DNA of 64,000 nucleotides. Origin: Microbulbifer sp. TB1203 (lineage in GTDB: Bacteria; Pseudomonadota; Gammaproteobacteria; Pseudomonadales; Cellvibrionaceae). The DNA lies in NCBI RefSeq assembly GCF_030997045.1, contig NZ_CP116899.1, positions 1,736,001-1,800,000 of the forward strand, in the 5' to 3' direction. The notes under the pieces are model-generated. The model saw only the letters and a program-made list of their open reading frames with translations, made no database searches and had not been told where the DNA came from. Positions 24,727-33,173 of the stretch are shown here, in pieces. Position 1 is the first letter of the stretch. Every line of letters begins with the position of its first letter. Made by a program: the position numbers and the translations under genes.

Positions 24727-25401
24727 GTGCCTGAAATCCTGATCGTAGACGACGAACCCCGTATCGCCGAGCCCTTGATGTTTGCCCTGGAACGCGAGCA
24801 TTTTGGAGTCGCCCATGTGACCCTGGCCGAGCAGGCGCTGGCCGCCTTGCGGCAGGAGGATTTTTCGCTGGTGGTCCTGGATGTGGGATTGCCGGATGTG
24901 AACGGCTTCGAGGTGCTCAAGGAATTGCGCCGGTTCAGCGAGGTACCGGTGCTGTTCCTGACCGCGCGCCAGGACGAGGTCGACCGCATCCTCGGGCTGG
25001 AACTGGGCGGTGATGATTATGTCACCAAGCCGTTCAGTCCCCGTGAGGTGGTGGCGCGGATCCGGGCCATTCTCAAACGACTGCAGGGCGCGCCGTCGGC
25101 GCCTATTGGAAAAAAAACGTGGGAGCTGGACGAGACCGGGGCGCGGATATTGTTCCGCGGCCAGCCGTTGGCATTAACCCGCTCCGAGTTCCGCATCCTG
25201 GCGGCGCTGGTGCAGCGTCCCGGGCAGGTGTTTAGCCGGGCGCAATTGCTGGATGTCTGCGACAGCGACGAAGACAGCTTCGAGCGCAGTGTGGATAGCC
25301 ACATCAAAACCCTGCGCGCCAAGTTGCGCCCGTTGGGCGGTGACGGCCTGATTGCCACGCGCCGGGGCCTGGGTTACTACCTGGAAACGGAGTCCCCATG
25401 A
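24727..25401 (+). CDS. creB: Response regulator CreB
   Basis: 224 residues. OmpR/PhoB-type regulator with receiver (IVDDEPRIAE, LVVLDVGLPDVNGFEVL, FLTARQDEVDR, VTKPFSPRE) and winged-helix output domain (PLALTRSEFRILAALVQRPG QVFSRAQLLD). DVGLPDxxGFE and LTARxxEVDRxLGLExGxDDY are characteristic of CreB. The GTG at 24727 begins MPEILIVDDEPRI; the longer open frame upstream is non-coding repeat sequence. It overlaps creC by 4 bases. CreBC responds to metabolic or cell-wall stress and controls creD and, in some species, beta-lactamases. Confidence 0.88.
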   Translation: MPEILIVDDEPRIAEPLMFALEREHFGVAHVTLAEQALAALRQEDFSLVVLDVGLPDVNGFEVLKELRRFSEVPVLFLTARQDEVDRILGLELGGDDYVTKPFSPREVVARIRAILKRLQGAPSAPIGKKTWELDETGARILFRGQPLALTRSEFRILAALVQRPGQVFSRAQLLDVCDSDEDSFERSVDSHIKTLRAKLRPLGGDGLIATRRGLGYYLETESP

Positions 25402-26819
25402 AACTGGGCCGGCGCTTGCTGCTGTTCTACTTTTTCATTCTCGGCCTGTTGGGCTGGCTGGTGCTGGATCTGGTGTTCGGCCAGGCCAAACCACTGGTGC
25501 GTCAATCCGCCGAGGAAACCCTGGTGGATGCCGCCAACCTGCTGGCGGAAATCATCGCCAGCGATACCCGACAGGGCCAGGTGGTGATCACACCCGAGCT
25601 GCGCGCCGCCCTGAACCGTTACGCCGGCCGCGACCTGGATGCGGATATCTGGGGCCTGAAAAAGGCAGCCATCCATACCCACGTCTATGTCACCGGCCCC
25701 ACCGGCACGGTGTTGTTCGACTCCCGAGGGCGGGACGAGGGCATGGACTTTTCCCGCTGGAACGACGTATACCTGACCCTGCAGGGTCGCTACGGCGCGC
25801 GGACCACCCGCACTGATCCGGCCGATCCCGGCACCTCGGTGATGTACGTGGCCGCCCCGATCCGCCATGAAGGAACCCTGGTCGGGGTGGTAAGCCTGGG
25901 TAAACCGGGGCGCTCCATCCAGCCCTTTGTGGACCGGGCGGAACGACAACTGACCCTTTATGGGGGGCTGGTGCTGGGCGCCTGTTTGCTGTTGGGGATG
26001 TTGCTGGCCTGGTGGCTGACCCGCCGCCTGCAACGGCTGCGTCACTATGCACAGGCCGTGGCGGAGGGCGAGCGACCGGCGCCGCCCCGCTTGCGGGGCC
26101 GCGATGAAATCCGCGATCTGGCCGAAGCTGTCACCGCTATGCGCCGTCGCCTGGAAGAGCGGGCGCGGCTGGAAGATAACGTCAGCCTGCTCACCCACGA
26201 AATGAAGAGCCCGCTGGCGGCGATTCGTGGTGCGGGGGAAATCCTCGCCGAGGAAGTGACGGACCCTGCCCTGCACCGCTTCACCGATAACGTGATCCAT
26301 GAAAGCCAGCGCCTGAGTGAACTGCTCGACCGGCTGCTGGCCATGGCCCGGCTGGAAAAGCTGGAAAGCCTGCCCGCCCGTCGACGGCTGGCCTTGGCCC
26401 CCCTGCTGGGGGACTGGCAGCAAAGCCGCTATCCACTGCTCGCTGAAAAAAACCTCACCGTGCAGGGGCCGCAGGAGGAAACCCTCTGGGTGGAGCCGGA
26501 AACCCTGCAATTGGCCCTGTTCAACCTGCTCGACAACGCCCTGCGTTTTGCCGAACCGGGCTCTACCTTGAGTGTCACCGTCACTGATGCCGGCGGGGAA
26601 CAATGCCTGGCGGTAACCAACCGGGGCCCGACTATTCCCGACTACGCGCTGGCGCGGGTCAGTGAACGCTTCTATTCCCTGCCCGCCCCGGGCCGGGAAA
26701 AAAGCTCCGGCCTGGGCCTGGCCATGGTGCGGGAAATCGCCGCTCTCCATGGGGGGCGTCTGTCGGTGGGAAACACCGGTGACGGTGTGTGCGCCAGCCT
26801 GGTTCTGCCGGCGGGTTAA
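25398..26819 (+). CDS. creC: Sensor histidine kinase CreC
   Basis: 473 residues. One membrane helix at the N-terminus (LLLFYFFILGLLGWLVLDLV), a periplasmic sensor region rich in the CreC pattern AEETLVDAANLLAEI, a second helix near 195-213 (GGLVLGACLLLGMLLAWWL), a HAMP segment, then a HisKA domain with H267 (LLTHEMKSPLAAIRGAGEIL) and an ATPase domain with N (FNLLDNALRFA) and G boxes (SSGLGLAMVREI). ATGA overlap with creB. Two-component partner of CreB. Confidence 0.92.
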   Translation: MKLGRRLLLFYFFILGLLGWLVLDLVFGQAKPLVRQSAEETLVDAANLLAEIIASDTRQGQVVITPELRAALNRYAGRDLDADIWGLKKAAIHTHVYVTGPTGTVLFDSRGRDEGMDFSRWNDVYLTLQGRYGARTTRTDPADPGTSVMYVAAPIRHEGTLVGVVSLGKPGRSIQPFVDRAERQLTLYGGLVLGACLLLGMLLAWWLTRRLQRLRHYAQAVAEGERPAPPRLRGRDEIRDLAEAVTAMRRRLEERARLEDNVSLLTHEMKSPLAAIRGAGEILAEEVTDPALHRFTDNVIHESQRLSELLDRLLAMARLEKLESLPARRRLALAPLLGDWQQSRYPLLAEKNLTVQGPQEETLWVEPETLQLALFNLLDNALRFAEPGSTLSVTVTDAGGEQCLAVTNRGPTIPDYALARVSERFYSLPAPGREKSSGLGLAMVREIAALHGGRLSVGNTGDGVCASLVLPAG

Positions 26820-26833
26820 GGACCTCTGATTAA

Positions 26834-26905
26834 CGTCATTCCGGCGCAAGCCGGAATCCAGAATCCACGGTTTCTCTGGGCTCCGGCTTACGCCGGAGTG
26901 ACGAA
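26834..26905. repeat. REP-like palindromic element between creC and creD
   Basis: CGTCATTCCGGCGCAAGCCG GAATCCAG is followed, inverted, by CTCCGGCTTACGCCGGAGTG ACGAA. Two palindromes of the widespread 'GTCATTCC-CGC-n-GCG-GGAATCCAG' class face each other. A fragment of the same repeat is at 22229-22243. It may affect the creC-creD transcript. Confidence 0.7.
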
Positions 26906-27043
26906 ATGCATTTATTCAGCGATTGCTTAATAGTTTCCCCGACTATCCACCACTTCCCCACACAATCCCCATAAAACCCCCAAACCGACCCGCCATGCTG
27001 GGACCTCGCGAACAACCCCGTTAGAAGAAGGGAGAGGAACCCC

Positions 27044-28393
27044 ATGCGTCAGACACTGTTTTTAAAACTGCTCACCATCGCCGGCCTCATGCTGTTGCTG
27101 GTGGTGCCCCTGTTGATGATCCAGGGCAAGGTTGCCGAGCGCAGCAACGAGGCCCGGCAGGTGAAATACCAGATCGCCCGGCAAGTCAGCGGCGAACAGA
27201 CCCTCAGTGGCCCCCTGGTGGTGGTGCCCCGGGTGCGCGAACAACTGGTGGAGCGCGGAGACTGCCGGCGCCAGGAGCGCTGCGCGACGGTGGAGCAGCG
27301 CTCGGTGCTGGAAAGCCAGATTCCCGACACCCTGAGCGTGGACGGCCAGTTGCAGACCGAAATGCGCTACCGGGGCATCTACGGCACCCCGGTCTATCGC
27401 AGCCTGCTCACTCTGGAAGCGGTGTTCCCCGCCAACTGGCAGGCGGTGGACGAGCCGGAGCAGGTGGTATCGTCCCGGCCGCCCCTGCTAATCATGCGCA
27501 TCAGTGACCTGCGAGGCCTGGTGGAACGGCCCCAGATTCTGGTCAATGACACGCCCCTGCCACTGGTGGAAACCGAACAACTGCCGCAAGCACTGGGAGA
27601 TTCCGTGATTGCGGTGCAGTTGCCGGCGGACCTGACCGGCGCCTTTACCGTCAAGGTGCGGCTCAACCTGAACGGCACCGACTCCCTGGCGCTGTTGCCC
27701 CTGGCCAAGGAGACTCGCCTGGGGCTGCGCGCCGACTGGCCCCATCCCAGCTTTGAAGGACTGGTGCTGCCGGTGGACCGGGAGATCAGTGCGGAAGGCT
27801 TTACCAGCCAGTGGCGCACCAACAGCCTGGCCGCCGCCAGCGCCATCCATTGCGCCCGCAACGGCCAGGCCTGCGACGACGCCGGCCAGGCCATGCGGGT
27901 GCGGCTGGTGCAGCCGGTCACCGGCCTGTTATCCAGCGAAAGAGCCCTGAAATACAGCTTTCTGATTGTCGGCCTCACCTTCGCCGCCTTCTTCCTGTTC
28001 GAGGTGCTGCGCCGCTATCCGTTGCACGCCATGCAGTACCTGCTGGTTGGGCTGGCACTGGCCATGTTCTACCTGTTGCTGGTGGCCCTCAGCGAGCATA
28101 TCGATTTCGTACTGGCCTACCTGTCGGCGGCATTGGCCTGCTGCGGCCTGATCGGCGTCTACCTGATGGCGGTGCTGCGCTCGGCCCGGGCCGGCTGGGG
28201 GTTTGCCGGCAGCCTGCTGCTGGTACTCGGGCTGATCTACGGCATCCTGATGGCGGAAGACTATGCATTGTTGTTGGGGGCTTTGCTGTTGTTCGCGGCC
28301 CTGGCGGCAGTCATGCTGGTGACCCGAAGACTGGACTGGTACGCCTTCTCGGTACGCAGCACAGGCAAGACCGCGTCGGACCCTGCCGGATGA
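27044..28393 (+). CDS. creD: Inner membrane protein CreD
   Basis: 449 residues. The N-terminal helix LKLLTIAGLMLLLVVPLLMI is followed by MIQGKVAERSNEARQVKYQI, the CreD signature, a periplasmic domain of about 250 residues and a C-terminal bundle of about five helices (YSFLIVGLTFAAFFLFEVLR onward). A run of conserved residues near 310-330, HAMQYLLVGLALAMFYLLL, matches CreD/CET family proteins. It is the classic target of CreBC. A GGAGAGGA ribosome site lies just before the ATG. The molecular function of CreD is not established. Confidence 0.9.
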   Translation: MRQTLFLKLLTIAGLMLLLVVPLLMIQGKVAERSNEARQVKYQIARQVSGEQTLSGPLVVVPRVREQLVERGDCRRQERCATVEQRSVLESQIPDTLSVDGQLQTEMRYRGIYGTPVYRSLLTLEAVFPANWQAVDEPEQVVSSRPPLLIMRISDLRGLVERPQILVNDTPLPLVETEQLPQALGDSVIAVQLPADLTGAFTVKVRLNLNGTDSLALLPLAKETRLGLRADWPHPSFEGLVLPVDREISAEGFTSQWRTNSLAAASAIHCARNGQACDDAGQAMRVRLVQPVTGLLSSERALKYSFLIVGLTFAAFFLFEVLRRYPLHAMQYLLVGLALAMFYLLLVALSEHIDFVLAYLSAALACCGLIGVYLMAVLRSARAGWGFAGSLLLVLGLIYGILMAEDYALLLGALLLFAALAAVMLVTRRLDWYAFSVRSTGKTASDPAG

Positions 28394-28508
28394 AAACCCT
28401 TTAGAAACGGCGAACGAGGCGGCCGCCTGCCGCCGCCCCCAACGTCCGGCCCGGCTGTGTATACCGCCGAAGCGGGATAAGACTCAAAGAATTTTCCGGG
28501 TAAGAGTT

Positions 28509-28916
28509 ATGCCTAAATTAACAACTGCGATATCTACGAGTTTTTTCCTATTTATTTTATGGGTTATTTACCTTGCCAATAATGGCAGTGACAGCTTGTT
28601 TTTCGATTTTGTAAAGTCCATTCCCTACGGAGACAAGATCGGGCATTTTTTCCTCTTTGGCACACTAACCTTGACTGTCGTTGTCGCCTCCCGATTTCGC
28701 TCATTTACTGTTGGTTGGCTAAATATCTATTATGGTGGAGTTCTGGTTGCACTATTTGTTCTGGGTGAAGAAATCAGTCAAGCGTTTATACCATTTCGAA
28801 CTTTTGATTTGGCAGATCTAACCGCAGATACTCTCGGCATATTAATGGCAATTGGTGCCGCCTATTTAACCAGGAAATATTTAATAAAAATCTATGACAA
28901 GGATTCCGTAAGTTGA
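28509..28916 (+). CDS. VanZ-like membrane protein
   Basis: 135 residues with about four predicted helices. It has the VanZ family pattern: GDKIGHFFLFGTLTL near 38-52, GEEISQAFIPFRTFDLADL near 88-107 and ADTLGILMAIG. VanZ-like proteins are small membrane proteins, one of which gives low-level teicoplanin resistance; the chemical role of most is unknown. Stands alone after creD with a 115-bp gap. Confidence 0.8.
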   Translation: MPKLTTAISTSFFLFILWVIYLANNGSDSLFFDFVKSIPYGDKIGHFFLFGTLTLTVVVASRFRSFTVGWLNIYYGGVLVALFVLGEEISQAFIPFRTFDLADLTADTLGILMAIGAAYLTRKYLIKIYDKDSVS

Positions 28917-28935
28917 TCCGCTTATCCTGGTACCT

Positions 28936-29244
28936 CTAGAACTGCCTTAATAACGCTGCTGCCAATATGCCGGCAGCGATTGCTGGTAACGGCTTTTTCA
29001 ACAACAGCATAATGGTTGCCGTGGTCAACAACGCCAAACGAGCTCCGTTATCACCTGCAACCGCCATAGGTGCCAGGAGTGCTACCAGCACAGAGCCGGA
29101 CATGGCCTGAATAAACTGTTTTACCCGGTAGCTGATCGGTACGAAAGACATCACATAGATGCCACCCCAGCGGGTTGCGAGTGTCACGACCGCCATGGAC
29201 AGAACGATGGCCAGGGTGCCCACTCCCGCCGTTTCAACGTTCAT
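28936..29244 (-). CDS. azlD: AzlD branched-chain amino acid exporter subunit
   Basis: 102 residues, four predicted helices. The start MNVETAGVGTLAIVLSMAVV TLATRWGGIYV and FVPISYRVKQFIQAMSGSVL VALLAP match AzlD. It overlaps azlC by 11 bases, and the ATG at 29244 has AGGAAA upstream. With AzlC it forms a branched-chain amino acid efflux pump in the inner membrane. Confidence 0.88.
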   Translation of the reverse strand: MNVETAGVGTLAIVLSMAVVTLATRWGGIYVMSFVPISYRVKQFIQAMSGSVLVALLAPMAVAGDNGARLALLTTATIMLLLKKPLPAIAAGILAAALLRQF

Positions 29245-29950
29245 TTTCCTGATTCCCCCCAATCGTTCCAGCAACGCCGCCTGCCAGTGCTCCCACAATC
29301 ACGTGGCTGTTTTCCGGCAGGTACCAGTAAGCCAGCAGTGATGCGATAGCTGCGATGGTCCAGATGACCAACACCTGCAGGTTCTTTTCTCCACCGACCA
29401 CCATGGCAAGCAGAAAACACCCCATGACCATATCCAGTCCAAGACTCTTGGGGTCACTCACAGCGTTACCAAAATAGATTCCCAGCCAGGTGCCGAACAC
29501 CCAAAAGGACCATAGGGCCAGACCACCACCAAGCAACAGTCCCAGCCCTGGCTGCCCACGGCTGAAGACTTGCATGGACATCGCCCAATTGGCATCAGAT
29601 GCGACAAGCATCACTCCATAACGTCTTGCCGGTGGCAGGTGGCGTAGCCAGGGATATAGTGTCGCGCCCATGAGCAGGTGCCGTGCATTGATCGCAAACA
29701 CCGTAATCATCATGGTGAAAAACGGTATCTGTGGCCCCCACAGATCCAGAGCGGCAAACTGGGCAGCACCGGCAAAGACCAGCGTACTCATGACAACAAT
29801 CATTGAGTCGCTCAGCCCAGCCTGTGTCGCAGCCAGGCCAAAGGCGGCGCCGAATGCGATCACAAAGACAGAAATTGGAGCCAACTGCTTGAAACCGGCC
29901 CAAACCAGCGGTTTGTTAAGTTGGTGCAGCTCCATATCGGTGCTTTCCAT
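29234..29950 (-). CDS. azlC: AzlC branched-chain amino acid exporter subunit
   Basis: 238 residues with about seven helices. The region ISVFVIAFGAAFGLAATQAG LS, then FAGAAQFAALDLWG and INARHLLMGATLYPWL, are AzlC signatures. azlD follows with an 11-base overlap. A LysR-type gene diverges 115 bp upstream and probably regulates the pair, as Lrp- or LysR-type regulators often do for azlCD. The start could also be five codons further in. Confidence 0.92.
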   Translation of the reverse strand: MESTDMELHQLNKPLVWAGFKQLAPISVFVIAFGAAFGLAATQAGLSDSMIVVMSTLVFAGAAQFAALDLWGPQIPFFTMMITVFAINARHLLMGATLYPWLRHLPPARRYGVMLVASDANWAMSMQVFSRGQPGLGLLLGGGLALWSFWVFGTWLGIYFGNAVSDPKSLGLDMVMGCFLLAMVVGGEKNLQVLVIWTIAAIASLLAYWYLPENSHVIVGALAGGVAGTIGGNQENER

Positions 29951-30065
29951 TTCCTGCTCCTCTGATTTTCACGCTTCATTCGGCACAATGCAGTGGGCGC
30001 GGCTTTGAGAAAAGCGCATAATTCGGGTATGAGCTATTCGATAAACTGATAGTTGAGTTACGCCG

Positions 30066-30935
30066 ATGACGAACCAGGATATCCAGATGGACTGGCTCAA
30101 ATGCTTTGTTGCGGTGGTGGATGCAGGCTCGCTGTCCGCGGCTGCTCCGGAGGTACATCGCTCTCAGTCCGCCGTAAGTATGCAACTGAAAAAGCTGGAA
30201 TCCGCCCTGGGCTGCCGGCTTCTTGTGCGAGGCCCACGTCAACATCAGCTCACACCCGAAGGGCAGCGATTGTTAGGGTATGCCCGCCGAATACTCGACC
30301 TGCATGCCGAAACTCAGGCTGCGTTTCATGGCAAAGAGTTGACAGGTCGTATTCGCCTCGGCGTTCCGGATGACTATGCAGCCAAGTACCTTACCCCTGC
30401 GCTGAAACGCTTTGCGCCACATCATGGCTCAGTGGAAATTGAATTGAACTGCGAACAATCGACCTCTTTGATTCCCCGTGTTGAGCGTGGTGATCTGGAT
30501 CTGGCACTGGTCTCAAGGGATCACCCTCGGCACGGAACGTTATTATTCCACGAACCAATGGTCTGGGTAGGATCCCCTCAATTCCAGATATGGAGACGAG
30601 ACCCATTACCCATAGCCGTCTATGAGAGCACCAGCCTTGCAAGACGCAGCGCAATCAACTCGCTGGCCTTACAGGGTCGTCGGTATCGGTTGGTTTACAA
30701 CAGTTCCAGTCTCGCGGGGCAGATTGCAGCCGTTGAAAGTGGCCTTGCCGTTGCCGTATTGACCCAGTGCAGCGCTCCATCCCATCTGGAAATCCTCGGC
30801 AGCGACCATGGCCTGGGGCCGCTTGAACCCATGGAGGTGTCGGTCTATCGAAGTAAAGCTTCGCAGGGTTCCGAGGCCGTAGACAGCCTCCACAGACTGT
30901 TGGTCAAAACGCTCAGAATTTCGGCGACATCCTAA
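30066..30935 (+). CDS. LysR family regulator, divergent from azlCD
   Basis: 289 residues. N-terminal winged helix with WLKCFVAVVDAGSLSAAAPE VHRSQSAVSMQLKKLE, typical of LysR, followed by a substrate-binding domain of two lobes (IRLGVPDDYAAKYLTPALKR F, LVSRDHPRHGTLLFHEPMVW VG). Divergent position suggests control of the AzlCD exporter, perhaps sensing a branched-chain amino acid. The 3' end is followed directly by the decayed AraC copy. Confidence 0.88.
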   Translation: MTNQDIQMDWLKCFVAVVDAGSLSAAAPEVHRSQSAVSMQLKKLESALGCRLLVRGPRQHQLTPEGQRLLGYARRILDLHAETQAAFHGKELTGRIRLGVPDDYAAKYLTPALKRFAPHHGSVEIELNCEQSTSLIPRVERGDLDLALVSRDHPRHGTLLFHEPMVWVGSPQFQIWRRDPLPIAVYESTSLARRSAINSLALQGRRYRLVYNSSSLAGQIAAVESGLAVAVLTQCSAPSHLEILGSDHGLGPLEPMEVSVYRSKASQGSEAVDSLHRLLVKTLRISATS

Positions 30936-30937
30936 AA

Positions 30938-31210
30938 GCGCTTAAAAGTACTGCGAAAGGTTTTGCCATCGTTGTAACCAACTCTGGGCAACCAGGGATA
31001 TCTCAAAAGCCGCCGGCCATGCGCTGCCGCCAATGAGAACACAACCTCTTCATAAATCAGGATGTAGACATTCATCAGCGTCGTATGCCCCTCCACCTCT
31101 TTCACTCCGAAAGATCATACGCGGAAGATATGGCACAAAATCACCCTCTCAATGTCATTTGGCCGCATCGCTCGCAAGGACGGGAAAAACCATACTGCCC
31201 CCCGAACACT
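30938..31210 (-). pseudogene. Relics of a second AraC/GlxA gene and its divergent promoter
   Basis: Three collinear pieces of the locus at 22.4-23.5 kb survive: 30938-30990 matches the 3' part of the regulator (about 22416-22466), 30986-31015 matches 23216-23245, and 31033-31210 matches the start of the regulator plus the divergent promoter and leader (23312-23495, including TTTCACTCCGAAAGATCATA CGCG). Large internal deletions removed most of the regulator. The promoter part is the best preserved and now lies upstream of the EthD gene. Confidence 0.85.
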
Positions 31211-31285
31211 ACAAACAAAGCTCGTTATGAACCGGTTAGGTTGCACAGCCTGAAGATCATCCACACTGACTCGAAGGAGCATTCA

Positions 31286-31603
31286 ATGGCACGTATGGTA
31301 GTCATTTACAAAACACCGAAAGATCCCGCTGCGTTTGATAAACACTACTTCAGTGTCACCGTCCCACTGGCCAAACAATTGCCCGGCCTCAAGAGGTATG
31401 AGGTCAGCGAGGGCCCTATAGTTGCCATGGCAGGTGCTACTGATCCTTACCTTGTTGCAACTTTGCACTTTGACTCTCTGGCTGAGATCAAAGAGGCATT
31501 TATAACTGAGTGCGGACGCGCTTGCGCGGCGGATCGCCGAATTCTGGCGCCTGACGATAAGGACGTGCAAATGTTCCTATTCGACGATCAGGCTGCAACC
31601 TAG
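31286..31603 (+). CDS. EthD domain protein
   Basis: 105 residues, cytoplasmic. The sequence MVVIYKTPKDPAAFDKHYFS VTVPLAKQLPGLKRYEVSEG, then PYLVATLHFDSLAEIKEAF, fits the EthD/dimeric alpha-beta barrel family, small proteins associated with oxidative degradation pathways. The ATG at 31286 has AAGGAG 9 bases upstream; the frame runs further 5' through a copied leader but without support. It lies behind a promoter region derived from the AraC/DUF899 locus, so it may have come under that control. Confidence 0.8.
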   Translation: MARMVVIYKTPKDPAAFDKHYFSVTVPLAKQLPGLKRYEVSEGPIVAMAGATDPYLVATLHFDSLAEIKEAFITECGRACAADRRILAPDDKDVQMFLFDDQAAT

Positions 31604-31734
31604 CGTAGAGTTTTGCTCTTGATAGAACTTATTAACCCGGGTTTCGCAGTTCAAACCTGGGAGCCGAAGAGGGTAGCCCCTTGCGGGACACGGGCTGGGC
31701 GCCCCCCTTAAATACATCCCTGTACGCTCTCCAC

Positions 31735-31816
31735 GGCCATCCATGACCGCAAACAAAACGGCAGGATTGCGTTTTGGACGCCGAAGGCGCCCGAAGGGCC
31801 AGGGCCATGGATGGCC
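31735..31816. repeat. Long-armed intergenic palindrome
   Basis: GGCCATCCATG (31735-31745) and CATGGATGGCC (31806-31816) are exact complements around a loop containing GGACGCCGAAGGCGCCCGAA GGGCC. It resembles the multi-stem repeats scattered between genes in this group, and 45609-45655 has a related GGACGCCGATGGCGCCCGCG segment. The gap 31604-31909 holds no gene. Confidence 0.65.
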
Positions 31817-31909
31817 CGGAGTCACCGTCTCGCGAAGGGCTATCCTCTCTGTGTCACTCTACAAGCTTTGCCCACCCGAAATTATAAGTTCCAAACAACG
31901 TGCAACACT

Positions 31910-31965
31910 ACGATGAACAGGAATGGCAAAGCGCACTGGGTGCTTTTCGAATCAGGGAGGAGATT
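31910..31965 (+). pseudogene. Relic of the 5' end of a second DUF899 gene
   Basis: ATGAACAGGAATGGCAAAGC GCACTGGGTGCTTTTCGAAT CAGGGAGG matches 23517-23570 of the intact DUF899 gene with only a few changes. The rest of that gene is missing, and the citrate synthase stop codon lies next to the relic. It completes the series of fragments showing that this locus is a decayed duplicate. Confidence 0.8.
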
Positions 31966-31969
31966 ACCA

Positions 31970-33073
31970 TCAACGGCCGACGTAAAGCGCACGCGGGCGG
32001 ATCAGTCGCGGGTCCCTGTTGAACTCGTGGAAGTGTGAGATCCAGCCGAACACACGGCTGCAGGCAAACAGGGAGGTGAAGTATCGCTCCGGAATGCCCA
32101 GCGCCAGGTAGACGGCGCCTTTGTAGAATTCCAGGTTCGCATGGATTTCCTTCCCCTTGGCACTGAAGACATCCTGGCAGGTGTCCTCAACCGCTACCAG
32201 GGTTTCCATCAGCAGCTGCCATTCGGTGCCTTCGCAGAACTGGCGGGCCATGGGTTTGAGAATGGCGGCGCGGGGGTCGAGGCGTTTGTATTCGCGGTGG
32301 CCCATGCCCATGATCTTGACCTTGTTGGCCAGGGCGTCGCGCACCCATTCGTCAGCTTTCTCGGGGCTGCCGATCTCGCGCGCCATCATCACCGCCGCTT
32401 CGTCGGCACCGCCGTGCAACGGGCCGGACAGAGCCCCCAGGCTGCCGGCGACGCTGGCGGACAGGCTGGCGCCAGTGCTGGCGATAACCCGTCCGGCGAA
32501 GGTGCCGGCGTTGAAGCTGTGGTCCAGCTGCAGGATCTGGGTGGCGTTGATGGCCTGCAGGGCCTGTTCACCGGGCGCGGCGCCGTTGATACCGTAGAGC
32601 AGTTTTTCCAGGAAACCCAGACCGGCGGGTACGGCGAAGACGTCGCCGCTCTGGCTCAGGTTGTGCCATACCCGGACGGCGGCATTGATGCGGGCGGCCA
32701 GGACCATGCCGGGCACCCACTGCCCGTCCAGCCACGCCGGCGGTTGTTGGGCCGGGGTCAGGTCGGCGATGGGTGCCAGGGCCTGTAGCACCGCCATCGG
32801 GTGGATGTCGCGGGGCAGTTGTTCCAGCACCCCGGCCTCGACTGCGCTCAGCTCGGATTCGTCAGCCAGCCAGCGGTCCAGTTCCCGGCACTGCTCCGCA
32901 TCCAGCCACTCACCGGTCATCAGCCAGTTGATCACGGCGGGGAAGTCCCGCTCAACCAGCGCCTCTATGGGCTCGCCGCGATAGGTCAGGCGGCCGATAT
33001 CGCCTTCCACGTTGGACAGTTCCGTCTCACCTACGACAACGCCTTCCAAACCTGCGTTGATTTCCTCGGTCAT
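31970..33073 (-). CDS. Citrate synthase / 2-methylcitrate synthase family protein
   Basis: 367 residues, short for GltA and close to the PrpC-type enzymes. The two active-site histidines are present: H185 in LQLDHSFNAGTFAGRV and H220 in GPLHGGADEAAV. CoA-site patterns MGMGHREYKRLDPRA and the end RDPRLIRPRALYVGR are also kept. The catalytic Asp of the family (xNVDFYSG) is replaced by E315 in ANLEFYKG. It condenses acetyl-CoA or propionyl-CoA with oxaloacetate if active; with no prp genes nearby the substrate is open. AGGAG precedes the ATG. A LysR gene diverges 100 bp upstream and probably regulates it. Confidence 0.85.
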   Translation of the reverse strand: MTEEINAGLEGVVVGETELSNVEGDIGRLTYRGEPIEALVERDFPAVINWLMTGEWLDAEQCRELDRWLADESELSAVEAGVLEQLPRDIHPMAVLQALAPIADLTPAQQPPAWLDGQWVPGMVLAARINAAVRVWHNLSQSGDVFAVPAGLGFLEKLLYGINGAAPGEQALQAINATQILQLDHSFNAGTFAGRVIASTGASLSASVAGSLGALSGPLHGGADEAAVMMAREIGSPEKADEWVRDALANKVKIMGMGHREYKRLDPRAAILKPMARQFCEGTEWQLLMETLVAVEDTCQDVFSAKGKEIHANLEFYKGAVYLALGIPERYFTSLFACSRVFGWISHFHEFNRDPRLIRPRALYVGR

Positions 33074-33173
33074 GACAATCTCCTCACACTGTGTTTGTGA
33101 TGGCGCTATTAAAATGCGAGGGTCGCTGTTAATCTAATTAAACTTTATAAACGAACGATTAGCAGGGCTTATC

